NCBI GenBank assembly: GCA_963921825.1
Contig: OY997594.1
Coordinates: 8,127,001-8,191,000, forward strand
DNA from: Erodium maritimum
Lineage: Eukaryota; Streptophyta; Magnoliopsida; Geraniales; Geraniaceae
Direction of reading: 5' to 3'
Length of the DNA: 64,000 nt
The notes under the pieces were generated by a model. The model was not told the origin of the DNA. It was given only the letters and a program-made list of their open reading frames with translations, and searched no databases. This document shows, in pieces, positions 55,141-64,000 of the stretch (position 1 is its first letter; every line of letters begins with the position of its first letter). A program made the translations under genes and the position numbers.

Positions 55141-55437
55141 CAAGGATATATCTCTATTAATTATTAATAATATCGAGTTTAATTTAATATGGTAAGATTA
55201 AAACAATAATAATAAAATCAATATTATCCCCGCGGCTCCGCCCACGTATTTATACCATTTGAGAAGGTGAATGCATAGGGTTTATTAAGCAGGGGAGGGG
55301 CTTTGTTCGTTCATCAGTATGCCAGAAGCACGAAGCCACTGACTCACGAAGCTCTAAAACTATTAAACTAGGCTGTGGCGGTTTCGAAATCAAGCTGAAG
55401 GAGACTCTAAGGCAACCTCGGTGAGTCTATCTTCATT
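55141..55437 (+). promoter_or_regulatory. mTERF gene 3 promoter-proximal region
   Basis: AT-rich to 55230, then sequence shared with the upstream regions of the other mTERF genes: 'gcatagggtttatta', 'tatgccagaagcacgaagcc', 'aaatcaagctgaaggaga' and 'ctcggtgagtctatcttcat' directly before the ATG at 55438. The conserved 'cggtgagt' looks like a splice donor in the leader, but I see no matching acceptor before the start. Confidence 0.5.
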
Positions 55438-56688
55438 ATGATTCGTTTTCTCTGTTCAAGTTCAAGATCTGCGTTTCTCCAAAATAGGGTTTTTAGGAGG
55501 ATCCAACTCTTTCAGCCGCAATTTGGTTTTCTTGAACTTTGCTGCCATCAAAATCATTCATTTATCAGTAATTCCAACGTTGTTAGATCATTCGCGTCAA
55601 AGGGTTTATCCAACTCTGACGAGCAACAGGATTCACGTAGTTCCAATGTCTCTTACCTGGTTAAATCATGTGGTCTGTCTACTGAAAATGCAATCAGTGT
55701 TTGCAAGTATACTAAACTTGATCTTAGAAACCCAGAGAAAGCAGACTCAGTACTAAGGTCTCTCAGGGACCATGGATTCACAGATGCCCATGTTGCCAGA
55801 TTTGTTAGAAAATGTCCTGAATTGCTTCGAGCTGATCCAGACAAGAACCTTAAACCAAAGTTTGAGTTTTTCTATTCTAAGGGGATTTCAAGATCAGACC
55901 TTCCAGACATTTTATCTTCAAACCCGACTTTATTGCGAAGGGGTCTTGAGAATAACCTCATTCCCGCTTTTAATTTCCTCAAGAGTGTGAGCTGCCTTGA
56001 TGATCACAAGGTTATAATGGCTTTGAGGCACTGGCAAAGGGGTTCGTGTACAAAAGCCTCAAATTCTTCCATGCAAGACAATCTTGTTCCGAACCTAGCA
56101 CTTCTGAGAGGACTTGGAGTGCCTCAGGCTTCCATTTCTCTTTTGCTGACCTGCTTTCTAGTTACAGCTTGCTGTGAACCCACAAAATTTGGTGAGCTTG
56201 TTCATAAAGTGAAGGAAATGGGGTTCAGCCACGAACAAACATTGTTCGTTGCAGCACTCCATGTGGTTTCCACGGTGAAAGAGCCGAGATGGGAGTCTAA
56301 AATTGAGATATATAGGAGATATGGTTGGTCTAGGGAGGATGTGCTCTCTGCATTTAGGAAAAGGCCTTGGTTCATGCTTGCGTCGGAGAAGAAGATTCTG
56401 ATGGTGCTTGACTTTGTTATTAACAAGATGGGTTGGTCTACACAAGATATTGCTACATATCCAGCCATTCTCTCTCTTAGTTTGGAAAAGAGGATCATCC
56501 CCAGATGCTACGTTGGTTATGTTCTGTCATCAAAGGGTATGATCAAGAAAGATGTGAAGTTACGTGCTTTATTCATGCATACAGAAAAGAATTTTCTTCA
56601 AAAGTTTGTGACCAAATATGGGAAAGATGTTCCTGAGTTATTGGATGTGTATCAAGGGAAGATTAACCCTCTGGAAGCAACAATTTAG
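55438..56688 (+). CDS. mTERF family protein, tandem copy 3
   Basis: Single-exon frame of 416 residues, closest to copy 2 (same N-terminal length, 'SFASKGLSNSDE', and 'NPEKADSVLR' shared). It has an organelle transit-type N-terminus followed by mTERF repeats, with 'LSLEKRIIPRCYVGYVLSSK' near residue 350 and the ending 'YQGKINPLEATI'. It lies about 28 kb from copy 2; the space between is filled by nested transposons, so the three genes were probably adjacent before those insertions. The frame is intact. Likely role in organelle gene expression, specific target unknown. Confidence 0.92.
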   Translation: MIRFLCSSSRSAFLQNRVFRRIQLFQPQFGFLELCCHQNHSFISNSNVVRSFASKGLSNSDEQQDSRSSNVSYLVKSCGLSTENAISVCKYTKLDLRNPEKADSVLRSLRDHGFTDAHVARFVRKCPELLRADPDKNLKPKFEFFYSKGISRSDLPDILSSNPTLLRRGLENNLIPAFNFLKSVSCLDDHKVIMALRHWQRGSCTKASNSSMQDNLVPNLALLRGLGVPQASISLLLTCFLVTACCEPTKFGELVHKVKEMGFSHEQTLFVAALHVVSTVKEPRWESKIEIYRRYGWSREDVLSAFRKRPWFMLASEKKILMVLDFVINKMGWSTQDIATYPAILSLSLEKRIIPRCYVGYVLSSKGMIKKDVKLRALFMHTEKNFLQKFVTKYGKDVPELLDVYQGKINPLEATI

Positions 56689-57560
56689 GCATTTAAAGTC
56701 CGGTTCAAACAAAGATTAGTAACCTCAGCATACAAAGTTTGGACATTTTCTACATTGTTTCATGAGCTTAGTGATTTTTCTTTGTTTTAGAGTATGGTAT
56801 ATCTTTAAGCTATAAAGGTTGATGTGAACTGTGACTGTACTGAAGGTTTTGTTTGAGTGACTAAAATTTATTTTTAATTTTTATTTCTACTTCTGTTAGT
56901 ACTGTTACCATACTTGATTGCAGTGTAGATGATTGATGCCACCAGAAGCATTCAACAGAATCTTCCTTTTTTCTAATTAAGGAAGATGATCCATCAAAGT
57001 GTGCATCTTTTACCAGATGTTGTAATGGCCAAATAAGCAATCTGATACATGTTTTGAAGTGGGAGACTTATTTTACATTGCAAATGTAAACCATTGTGGA
57101 AATGAGTGTAATGCTTTTAGGATTATATTCAGTGTTTTAAAAATTGGTCTAGGATGCGAAATTTACATTATCGAGCTGTATTCACATATGTTCTAAAATT
57201 TGATCTAGGAAGCGAAATATGGAGCACCAATTTGATTTCATACAATCTGGTGATTTAAATCTATTTTATCTTCAATTATTATTATTTGAAGATAATTGAT
57301 CACTTATGGATGTCCAACGAATATGGGTGAGCATTTTATTATCATTTGTCAACCAAATCGTATTGGGCTTGCATGAATTGAAGCCCATTGACAGCAAGGA
57401 CTTTGTAGGAGTGATGGACTGACCTTTTCCCTTAACATTGATTTAAAGAAATAAAAATAAAAAATTCAGTTTTGATGTATCAAAAAGCGTAGAACCAAAG
57501 CAACGCTCGGTTCTCAGCGTGGGACTGAAGCTGAATCCTTGAAGGAGTCTACTTCTTCTC
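56689..57560. other. Intergenic between mTERF gene 3 and the FG-repeat gene
   Basis: The first 200 bases repeat the 3' flank of mTERF gene 2 ('gagtatggtatatctttaag' and following). 57290-57350 shares 'cttatggatgtccaacgaat' with 27870-27890. No gene-like frame. Confidence 0.45.
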
Positions 57561-57561
57561 C

Positions 57562-57572
57562 TATATATATAT
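57562..57572 (+). promoter_or_regulatory. TATA box of the FG-repeat gene
   Basis: 'tatatatatat' lies 54-64 bases before the ATG at 57626. The expected transcription start about 30 bases downstream leaves a leader of roughly 30 bases. Confidence 0.55.
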
Positions 57573-57625
57573 GGGTCCACCTTCTCTTCAATATCATCAA
57601 TTCTCGAATATCCAGAAACCCCACC

Positions 57626-60410
57626 ATGAGGACCTCCTGCTGTTCTGCTGACTGCAAAAACTGTATTAATGGTATATATACTCTCTTTTCTTAATCATAA
57701 ATGTTATGTCATGTGCCTCTACATTCTTCATTATTCACATTGTGGTTAATTAGTGTTCCATATAATGATACATATATAGTTCTATGTCTAATAAATATAC
57801 GAAAAGGGTCGCGCTAAATTAACAAGTTTGATTTTTTAGTCGTGGAGCTCATGCTGATACATGTAGTATGGTTTCTAGATTTTTCAACTCATCTACTCTC
57901 TTTTGGTTATAGACTTATAGGTTGTTATCATATTTATATATGACAATCTAATTAGTATAAGTTTACTGTGGTTACCTGAGTAATTATAGTATTTGTTGAA
58001 TTCATGCTTGGATCTGTGACTAACTATAGGCTTCTTGTATCACACTTGTTATGGATATTCAGTCTTTTCAAAGTAACATTGACCTTTATTGGTTCACACT
58101 ATGATTCTAAGTGTGATCTGTTTTTGGGCAATGCTGATGTGAGTTAATAGTTATGTTACATGTTTTGGTTGCAGGTGATTCTCTGAGCTATGGTTTTGCA
58201 AACATTTGTGCTTTGGATCCTTCAAGCCCATTACCTTGTTTCTCAGTCTTTCCTTCATCTGAACCTTTAAGATGCAGCCCTTTTTCATGTGCTACAAGCA
58301 AAGCATGTTCGGAGGAAAAAGGGAAGAAGATTGCTCCACCTGGTAAGTGTTTCTTATAAATTATACTTTGCAAGTGTAGATAGTTTCAAGGGGTAACACC
58401 GGGTACTAATTATCGTCAACTTGTACCGTTCAAGAACTGAATGTTGACTTATTAGTCGATCAGATCATGCCTGTAGACTTAAGGTAATTCCACAAACTAA
58501 CATTTTCCATTAGAATTGATGAAAAACGTTAGAAAAAACTCGAAAAAGTAACAAGTATACAGTTAGTTTTTGAGTTCAATAGTCACATGACAGTTAGTTT
58601 TTGGAGTTTTTCCTAACGTTTTCCGTCAATTCTAACGGAAAATGTTAATTTGTGTAATTACCTTAGGTCTACAGGCATGATCTGATCGACTAATAAGTCA
58701 ACGATCAGTTCTTGCAATGTACAAGTCTATGATAGTTAGTACATGTAATTTTTCCTAGTTTCAAATTCTTTCTAAGCTCTTTTTGTTCAATTGTATTCAG
58801 AGGAACAGACAACTCAAGTTGAGTCGAAAAAGGTTTGCCCATGTTGTGGACAGGCTGAGTCTGAGGGAAGTAGATTGACTCCAACCCCTAATGAGAATAT
58901 CTACCTAGACAAAAGCCCTGAGGAACTCAGATGGCAAGGCATGACCATGGAAAAGCTTGATGGACTCAACAAATCAACTGTATCAGCTCAGCCTCAGTTG
59001 GTTCTACCAATTTTTGTGTTGACAATGATGCCAACTTGCAACTCTAGTGGTTTTGGCATCAACCCTTGTGCTCCATCTCTTTCATTGACACAAATTGGGA
59101 CAGTGCCTGCATTTTCTCTCTCAGCAGCAACCAATGGTGTAACTATTGCACCAATTTTCGGTACCATCTCTGGTTCTCCATGTATAACTTTTGGGCAAAG
59201 CTCTGGTGCCATTCCCTTACCTAATGCTTCTGGATCATCAGCTGGTTTTAGTTTTGGTAATGGGTTGTCACAAAATTCTGGAACAACTTCATTTGGCTCG
59301 GCAGCTCCAACACACTGTGGGACATTAACGGGCTGTGGTACCTCACAAGTAACACCATCTGGAATAGCCTGCAACAACACTGGCAAAAGCTTTGGTGCCA
59401 TTCCCTTACACCAGCATGCTTCTAGACCATCCACTGGTTTTGGTTGGCCAGCACACCCTGGAACAACCCCTCCATTTGGCGCCCCACCAGCAATCAACCA
59501 TGGAGCGCCAACAGCTCCAACATACCCTGGAACAACACCATTTGGAACAACCTGCAGCAACACTGGGTCCGGGACAAGCTTTGGGGCCATTCCTTCTGGA
59601 TCATCACCTAGTTTCGGTTTGCCAGCAAATTCTGGAACAGCTTCATTTGGCTTGGCTGCTCCAACACACTGTGGGACACTAACAGGCAATGGTACCTCAC
59701 AAGCAACACCATTTGGAACAGCCTGCAACAACACTAGCAAAAGCTTTGGTGCCATTCCCTTACAGCACCATGCTTCTAGACCATCCACTGGTTTTGGTTG
59801 GCCAGCACATCCTGGAACAACCCCTCCATTTGGCGTCCCACCAGCAATGAACCATGGAGCACCAACAGCTCCAACATACCGTGGGACAACACCATTTGGA
59901 ACAGCCTGCAGCAACACTGGGACAAGCTTTGGTGCCATTCCTTCTGGATCATCACCTAGTTTTGGTTTGCCAGCAAATTCTGGAACACTATTTGGCGCCC
60001 CACAGGCAACAGTTCCAACACACCATGGAACATTTAGTACCTCACAGACAACACCGTTTAGAGCTTGGAGCAACATTGGAAAAAGCTTCTCTGGATCATC
60101 AGCTTGTTTGGGTTTACCGGCAAACTCTACAACAACAACTCCATTTGGCCCGGGGACCTCAGAAAATTCTGGAACAGTTTCATTTGGTGCGTCAGCTCCA
60201 ACACAACATGGGACAGTATCAGGAGCACAAGCAACACCATTATTTGGAACAGCCTGCAGCAACACTAACACTGGGAAAAGCTTCGGTGCCATTTCTGGTT
60301 CATCAACTGCAAATTCTGGAACATTAGCTTCATTTGCAACAGAACCAGAATTTGAATTTGAAGAACCAAGCGTGATTTTTTACAACCGTGAATTGAAAAA
60401 CCAACTGTGA
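57626..60410 (+). CDS. FG-nucleoporin-like protein with Cys-rich N-terminus
   Basis: Three exons, 57626-57671, 58175-58342 and 58801-60410, join in frame to 607 residues with consensus splice sites. The first 15 residues hold four Cys ('CCSADCKNC'). Around residue 80 is 'KKVCPCCGQAESEG', a CxxC-type cluster, followed by 'EELRWQGM', which echoes the 'EELRWEDYQ' region of plant NUP98. From about residue 150 to 600 the protein is Gly/Ser/Thr/Pro-rich with about 24 FG dipeptides, typical of the disordered channel-lining part of nuclear pores. A 118-residue segment is duplicated in tandem (period 354 bases). It lacks the NUP98 autoproteolytic domain, so it may be a derived paralog; nuclear pore location is inferred. 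Confidence 0.78.
58390..58755. mobile_element. Mutator-type MITE in intron 2 of the FG-repeat gene, TSD TAGTTTCAA
   Basis: 366-bp foldback element. The two halves are near-perfect inverted copies over more than 100 bases (for example 'gttgacttattagtcgatca' in one arm and its complement in the other). A perfect 9-bp duplication, TAGTTTCAA, lies at 58381-58389 and 58756-58764. It ends 45 bases before exon 3 and leaves the splice sites intact. Confidence 0.85.
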
Positions 60411-61164
60411 TATGGAACACAGGCAATTGCAGCAATGTCGCACCTTGAATTCAATGCTTGGTATTTTCTACATCTACATTGTGTTATAGTGTTTTGGGTT
60501 TCCATTTTGTTTTACGCCATCTTCTAGCAAAATTGTCATCAAAATGGTTTTATTCTTTTTCAGTCTGATAGTTTTCGTTCCTCTAGTTTTAAATTTCTAT
60601 AAGCCGTTTGCTTGGAATATATATTTTCGGATTGTTTGTTCTTCTCTTTGCTCATAAATAAAAGGTATAAGTTGAGTTCACATACAAATATATCTTTAAA
60701 ACACAAATACATAATATATAAGTGTACAGTGAATGATGATTAGGAGTGCATTATATGATAATTATATATGAAAAAATATTTGTAATCATACAAAACGATA
60801 ATTATCATTTGGATTTTTATCATTGTCATACAATATACTCATAATTATCATTATCTTATTTGTATTTTAAAGAGTACTTGTATTGATCATACATCAATAT
60901 ATTTATTATATTTTAAGGGGGAAACCCCAAATACTTACTCGCTAATGACCTTTCTTTCCAAAAACCTACTCGCTGCCACCTATGTTACCACATACATACT
61001 CGGTAATAGGTCAATACCCCATTTGTTGATTGTTTCCGTTAGAAGCTCAACTGAAGTCCATTTAACTATCCACATGTCTATCACGTGACCATAATATTTG
61101 TCTAAATCTCAAAACTACCCTTACACTTTCATACGAAAAATAAAGTAGTCATTCAAGTTTCGAG
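60411..61164. other. Intergenic DNA 3' of the FG-repeat gene
   Basis: AT-rich. 60910-61130 ('ggggaaaccccaaatactta' and following, with 'actcggtaataggtc') reads like one end of a non-autonomous DNA element, but no partner end is visible. No gene. Confidence 0.35.
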
Positions 61165-61275
61165 AAGAAGTCGGCAGAGAAGGCCCCGGCCGCCGAGAAG
61201 AAACCTAGAACGGAGATGAAGTTGTCCAAGGATGCCTCCTCAACCAACAAGACGAAGAAGAGCGTCGAAGACAAA
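61165..61275 (+). pseudogene. Histone H2B N-terminal tail fragment
   Basis: A frame of about 37 codons reads 'KKSAEKAPAAEKKPRTEMKL' followed by a Lys-rich stretch ending 'KTKKSVE'. It resembles the N-terminal tail of plant H2B up to the point where the histone fold starts ('KSVETYKIY'). There is no start codon in frame upstream and the histone fold is missing, so it is a truncated copy. It could also be a chance Lys/Ala-rich frame, hence moderate confidence. Confidence 0.45.
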
Positions 61276-62203
61276 GTAATTTGGGAGATGGGCACAACAT
61301 AGACAGTGGGTTGAAGACAATCGGGTTGCCAGTCAGAGAGACCACTGTCGTGTGGAGCAAATCAACTAGGTCTCCTCTCCACCATGCCATTGTTCGGATG
61401 GATGTGCACACCAACGCCAGTTGCAGGTACTCTCTTCGCCTATCACAATTAAGATCTAGGTCATTCGATTTCCCTCAATTTTCTTGACTGCGTAATTCTT
61501 TTTTTTGCTCTCAATTCTCAATTGGGCATGCACAACAAGAGGAGCCTGTTGAGGAAGTACAATAAGTCGGAAAGTTCGTGGCTCATATCTCTCGAATTCA
61601 TCCGCAAAGGTGAATTATGCATTACGTTTGGTTTTGGCATTCTGATACTGGGTGGCGATTCAGAATTGTTTCGCTTTTGTCATTTTCGTGTACTGCATTT
61701 CAGTTTGTAAACTGAATGATTTCGTGTCTCTCATGTCATTATGATTGCCCAGTAATCGGCTTTGAGTTCTAGTTGCTCTATTGTTTTTTTAAGGAATTGC
61801 TCTATTGTTGAAATGGGTATGCTGGAAATTTTTGTGGTAAAATAGGGTGATAAATCTTTTTTCTACACAATAGGTGAGTGATCAAACTAAAGTAGATACC
61901 AGACCACAATTCATTGCAATGAATCATATGCTATAACTAGTTGAATATTATCAGAGTGCTACTGTACTGCTGTTTAGTATGATTAGATTATTCTATTCAA
62001 GGTCATTGGATTTACAGGTGAGTTCATGCGGGTTAGACTTGTTTGCTTAAGTTGCACCTTATATTTATTAAAACAAAATCTCAGTGGTATAAAAATGAAG
62101 TATGGTTCAAAATTTATTTGTTTGCTTGCTCTAGTTTCATTTCTATTTCTGTTTGATTACTGGGTGAATGGTAGCATACTAACAGTCGATTCAGAATTTT
62201 GCA
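61276..62203. other. Possible upstream exons of a small gene
   Basis: Two short plus-strand stretches look exon-like: 61281-61427, ending 'gttgcag|gtactc', and about 61522-61608, ending 'cgcaaag|gtgaat'. I cannot join them in frame to the exon at 62204 with confidence and recognise no domain. Confidence 0.25.
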
Positions 62204-62391
62204 GGGCTTATTTTGCAAGAATTAAGGATTTAGAAGAGGAGCTGAAAATTGAAAAGAAGAACCCAAATATGCTTCAGTTGGAGAGATTAACAAAGAACAG
62301 TGATGAAAAGAAGAAAATAAAAACCAAAGGATTATGTTGTACTGTTAGTGTATATTTTTTTCTTGTAGTTGGTTTGATACTGCATTTGTAA
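62204..62391 (+). CDS. Possible last exon of a tail-anchored coiled-coil protein
   Basis: After an acceptor-like 'attttgcag' the frame reads 'RIKDLEEELKIEKKNPNMLQ', a charged helical stretch, then 'KKKIKTKG'. It closes with a hydrophobic segment of about 20 residues ('TVSVYFFLVVGLILHL') directly before the stop, the layout of an ER or outer-membrane tail anchor. The 5' exons are unresolved and the family is unknown to me. An upstream extension of the open frame (62026-62203) is AT-rich and probably intronic. Confidence 0.4.
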
Positions 62392-64000
62392 ATTGGAATA
62401 AATGTTCTGCAATTCCACAACAAAAATAATAAAGTAGGCTAAGGCCAAATCAACAGCTGAATTTGTAACACCCGAAAAGCAAATGAAATTCCCAACAAAT
62501 GAGATGTCTTGACTAATGTCAATAAAAATGAGTCAAATGATGTGGTAACAAAAGCTGCATAATGGAGTCCATCAACCAACACAGTTTTCTAAACAAAACC
62601 ATAACACCCTGCATTTACTGTTGGGAACTTCTTCTCCAAGTGTTGCATTCATGTTAGTTTCCATCCCATGCTCACTACATTCGTTGACTAAAGCAAGTCG
62701 AGAGGGTCCACCTTTTCCTCAACGTACCATCTGTTCATTTCACATACAAATCAAATGAAAGTTACTCTCCAAATCGAACTACAACTCAACATTGTGAAAA
62801 CTACATGTACAATTTGAATGTTCAACTAAAACATATAACCACATGAATGAAATCAAGCGCTTGATATAGAAAAGCTGAAGGAACATCAAAATCAAAATCT
62901 CTGTAATTCAAACTTTTAAATTTTCATTTTTTCTAATAAGTAGACAGACAAATATGTTATAAGGAGACTTTGAGACCTTGGTCATGCCACCTAACCCTGT
63001 TGCTTCCACGGCCAATACAGAGCCAAACGAAGAGTATTCCAATGACCACGTTGAGGAAAAGTTTTCATGATCGGACTTTATCAAAAACCTTTTGTAAATA
63101 CTTGTACTTCAACACCTAAATTGTGTATACATTTTTTATCAGGTAACTTTGAAAAATGTACTGAAATACCAAGTTGCTTCTTGAAATATTTACTGAAATA
63201 CCATTTTTTACCGATAATATTATATTCATGGTAAATTTCATCAGTTCTTGCATGGAGGAAAAAGTTTCACATTACCTTTACTGCAAGCAGAATGCATATC
63301 AATGAGCTCCTTAGCTATAGATATTTGTACTTCAACACCTGAACTGTGTATATTGTTGTTTTCAAATTTCATTCTTTTAATATCAAAGGTTATAAAATTT
63401 ATTTGAGGTTTGACTGTAAATTATAACTTTTAGGTTCTAGAAACAACAGTTGGAGAGCACACATTTTCCAACTTCATGATACAATTCCAAAACACATAGC
63501 AATTACAGGTAAATATTTCCCGTGATTGAGACATCAAGGATACAATTGACGATCAGAACAAACAGTACCCCATAATGATATGAACTTTATGCCTAATGTT
63601 AATTATAAAAATATTTCTTCAAAGACCAATATTGAAGTAAACATCAGAAACAAAGTTTTCCAGGAAATAAAAAAAATTAATGTTATCAATAAGAGAGATC
63701 ATCAGAATACGGTATAATACTATAATCACTTCATCATAGTAAGTTTGAATGTTTCAGTTTAATTGAGCACCCTATGTGAAATCAGGAGAGATCAAATGAA
63801 TCAATCCGTAATACTAGAGGTTACTTACCTCCGATTGAATCTCTGTACTTCAAACACGAACCATCGTCTTCTTCTTCTTCGTTGCCCGATCGTATGGTAA
63901 ATATGATTTTGGGGTGGGTAGGTTTCAACTATGTGTTTCTGAGAATTGGCCTTCTTCGTTGGCTATAACAAGTTCATAGTTTCTTTCGTCCGGAAATCAT
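62392..64000 (-). other. Weak signs of a minus-strand multi-exon gene, not resolved
   Basis: On the minus strand there is a donor-like 'aatcggag|gtaagtaa' at about 63824-63836, an exon-like stretch bounded by 'ctatag' and 'aaag|gtaatg' near 63275-63320, a hydrophobic frame ending 'RVRWHDQGLKVSL' plus stop near 62960-63060, and a short frame ending 'WYVEEKVDPLDLL' plus stop near 62685-62730. These may be parts of one gene or of alternative ends, or coincidence. I recognise no family. Confidence 0.25.

Noticed and set aside
58994..60292. 432-codon minus-strand open frame
   Set aside because: It is the antisense of the FG-repeat exon. A repetitive, stop-poor coding strand gives a long open antisense frame; the plus-strand gene has splice sites, a TATA box and family features.
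62957..63070. Hydrophobic minus-strand frame as a confirmed membrane-protein exon
   Set aside because: An in-frame stop lies just upstream with no acceptor site, and the other strand is also open with an ATG, so coding status cannot be decided.

Overview
The window is nuclear DNA from a flowering plant, almost certainly a eudicot. The evidence is a three-exon R2R3-MYB gene of the MYB61/MYB86 type, three tandem single-exon mTERF genes, plant splice sites, and plant repeat families (a Ty3/gypsy element primed by tRNA-Asp, long solo LTRs, a MULE, PIF/Harbinger, hAT and Mutator-type MITEs, and a TRIM). The species cannot be fixed from sequence alone.

Layout. 1-18.9 kb is gene-free repeat DNA: reverse-transcriptase-less, poly(A)-tailed LINE-like copies, two solo LTRs of one family in opposite orientation (2665-5331, TSD ACCAG; 14890-17431, TSD CTTAA), a probable copia solo LTR, and the remains of a PIF/Harbinger ORF1. 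18.9-27.5 kb is a gene island with the MYB gene (18945-20216) and mTERF genes 1 and 2 (21637-22860, 26278-27528). 28-55 kb is a repeat block separating mTERF gene 2 from gene 3 (55438-56688). 57.6-60.4 kb holds an unusual FG-nucleoporin-like gene. The last 3.5 kb has a histone H2B tail fragment, a possible tail-anchored protein exon and weak signs of a minus-strand gene.

The 28-55 kb block can be resolved into layers by target-site duplications. A minus-strand Athila-like retrotransposon spans 30534-50450 (TSD GTTTC, tRNA-Asp PBS, no pol). A 12.36-kb Mutator-like element (31974 to about 44330) sits in its 3' LTR, a hAT-type MITE (48908-49613) in its 5' LTR, and a Mutator-type MITE (46815-47250) in its coding region. 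To the right lies a second PIF/Harbinger ORF1 remnant containing another LINE-like copy and a 330-bp TRIM.

The most unusual object is the 12.36-kb MULE. It encodes a MURA transposase (plus strand, two in-frame stops) and a DUF1985 plus Ulp1/C48 protease-like gene (minus strand, three in-frame TAG stops, nucleophile Cys replaced by Ser). Between them is a minus-strand row of six small genes forming two unrelated three-member families (S1a-c and S2a-c), each with its own TATA box. The spacers carry a 110-bp tandem repeat with CAGTATTAG words, a 20-22-bp repeat centred on TGCGCA, and eight CCGATCGG palindromes spread along the element. Small accessory genes together with element-specific motif arrays recall the VANC anti-silencing system of Arabidopsis VANDAL MULEs. 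That parallel is a hypothesis; the two small-protein families are not ones I recognise.
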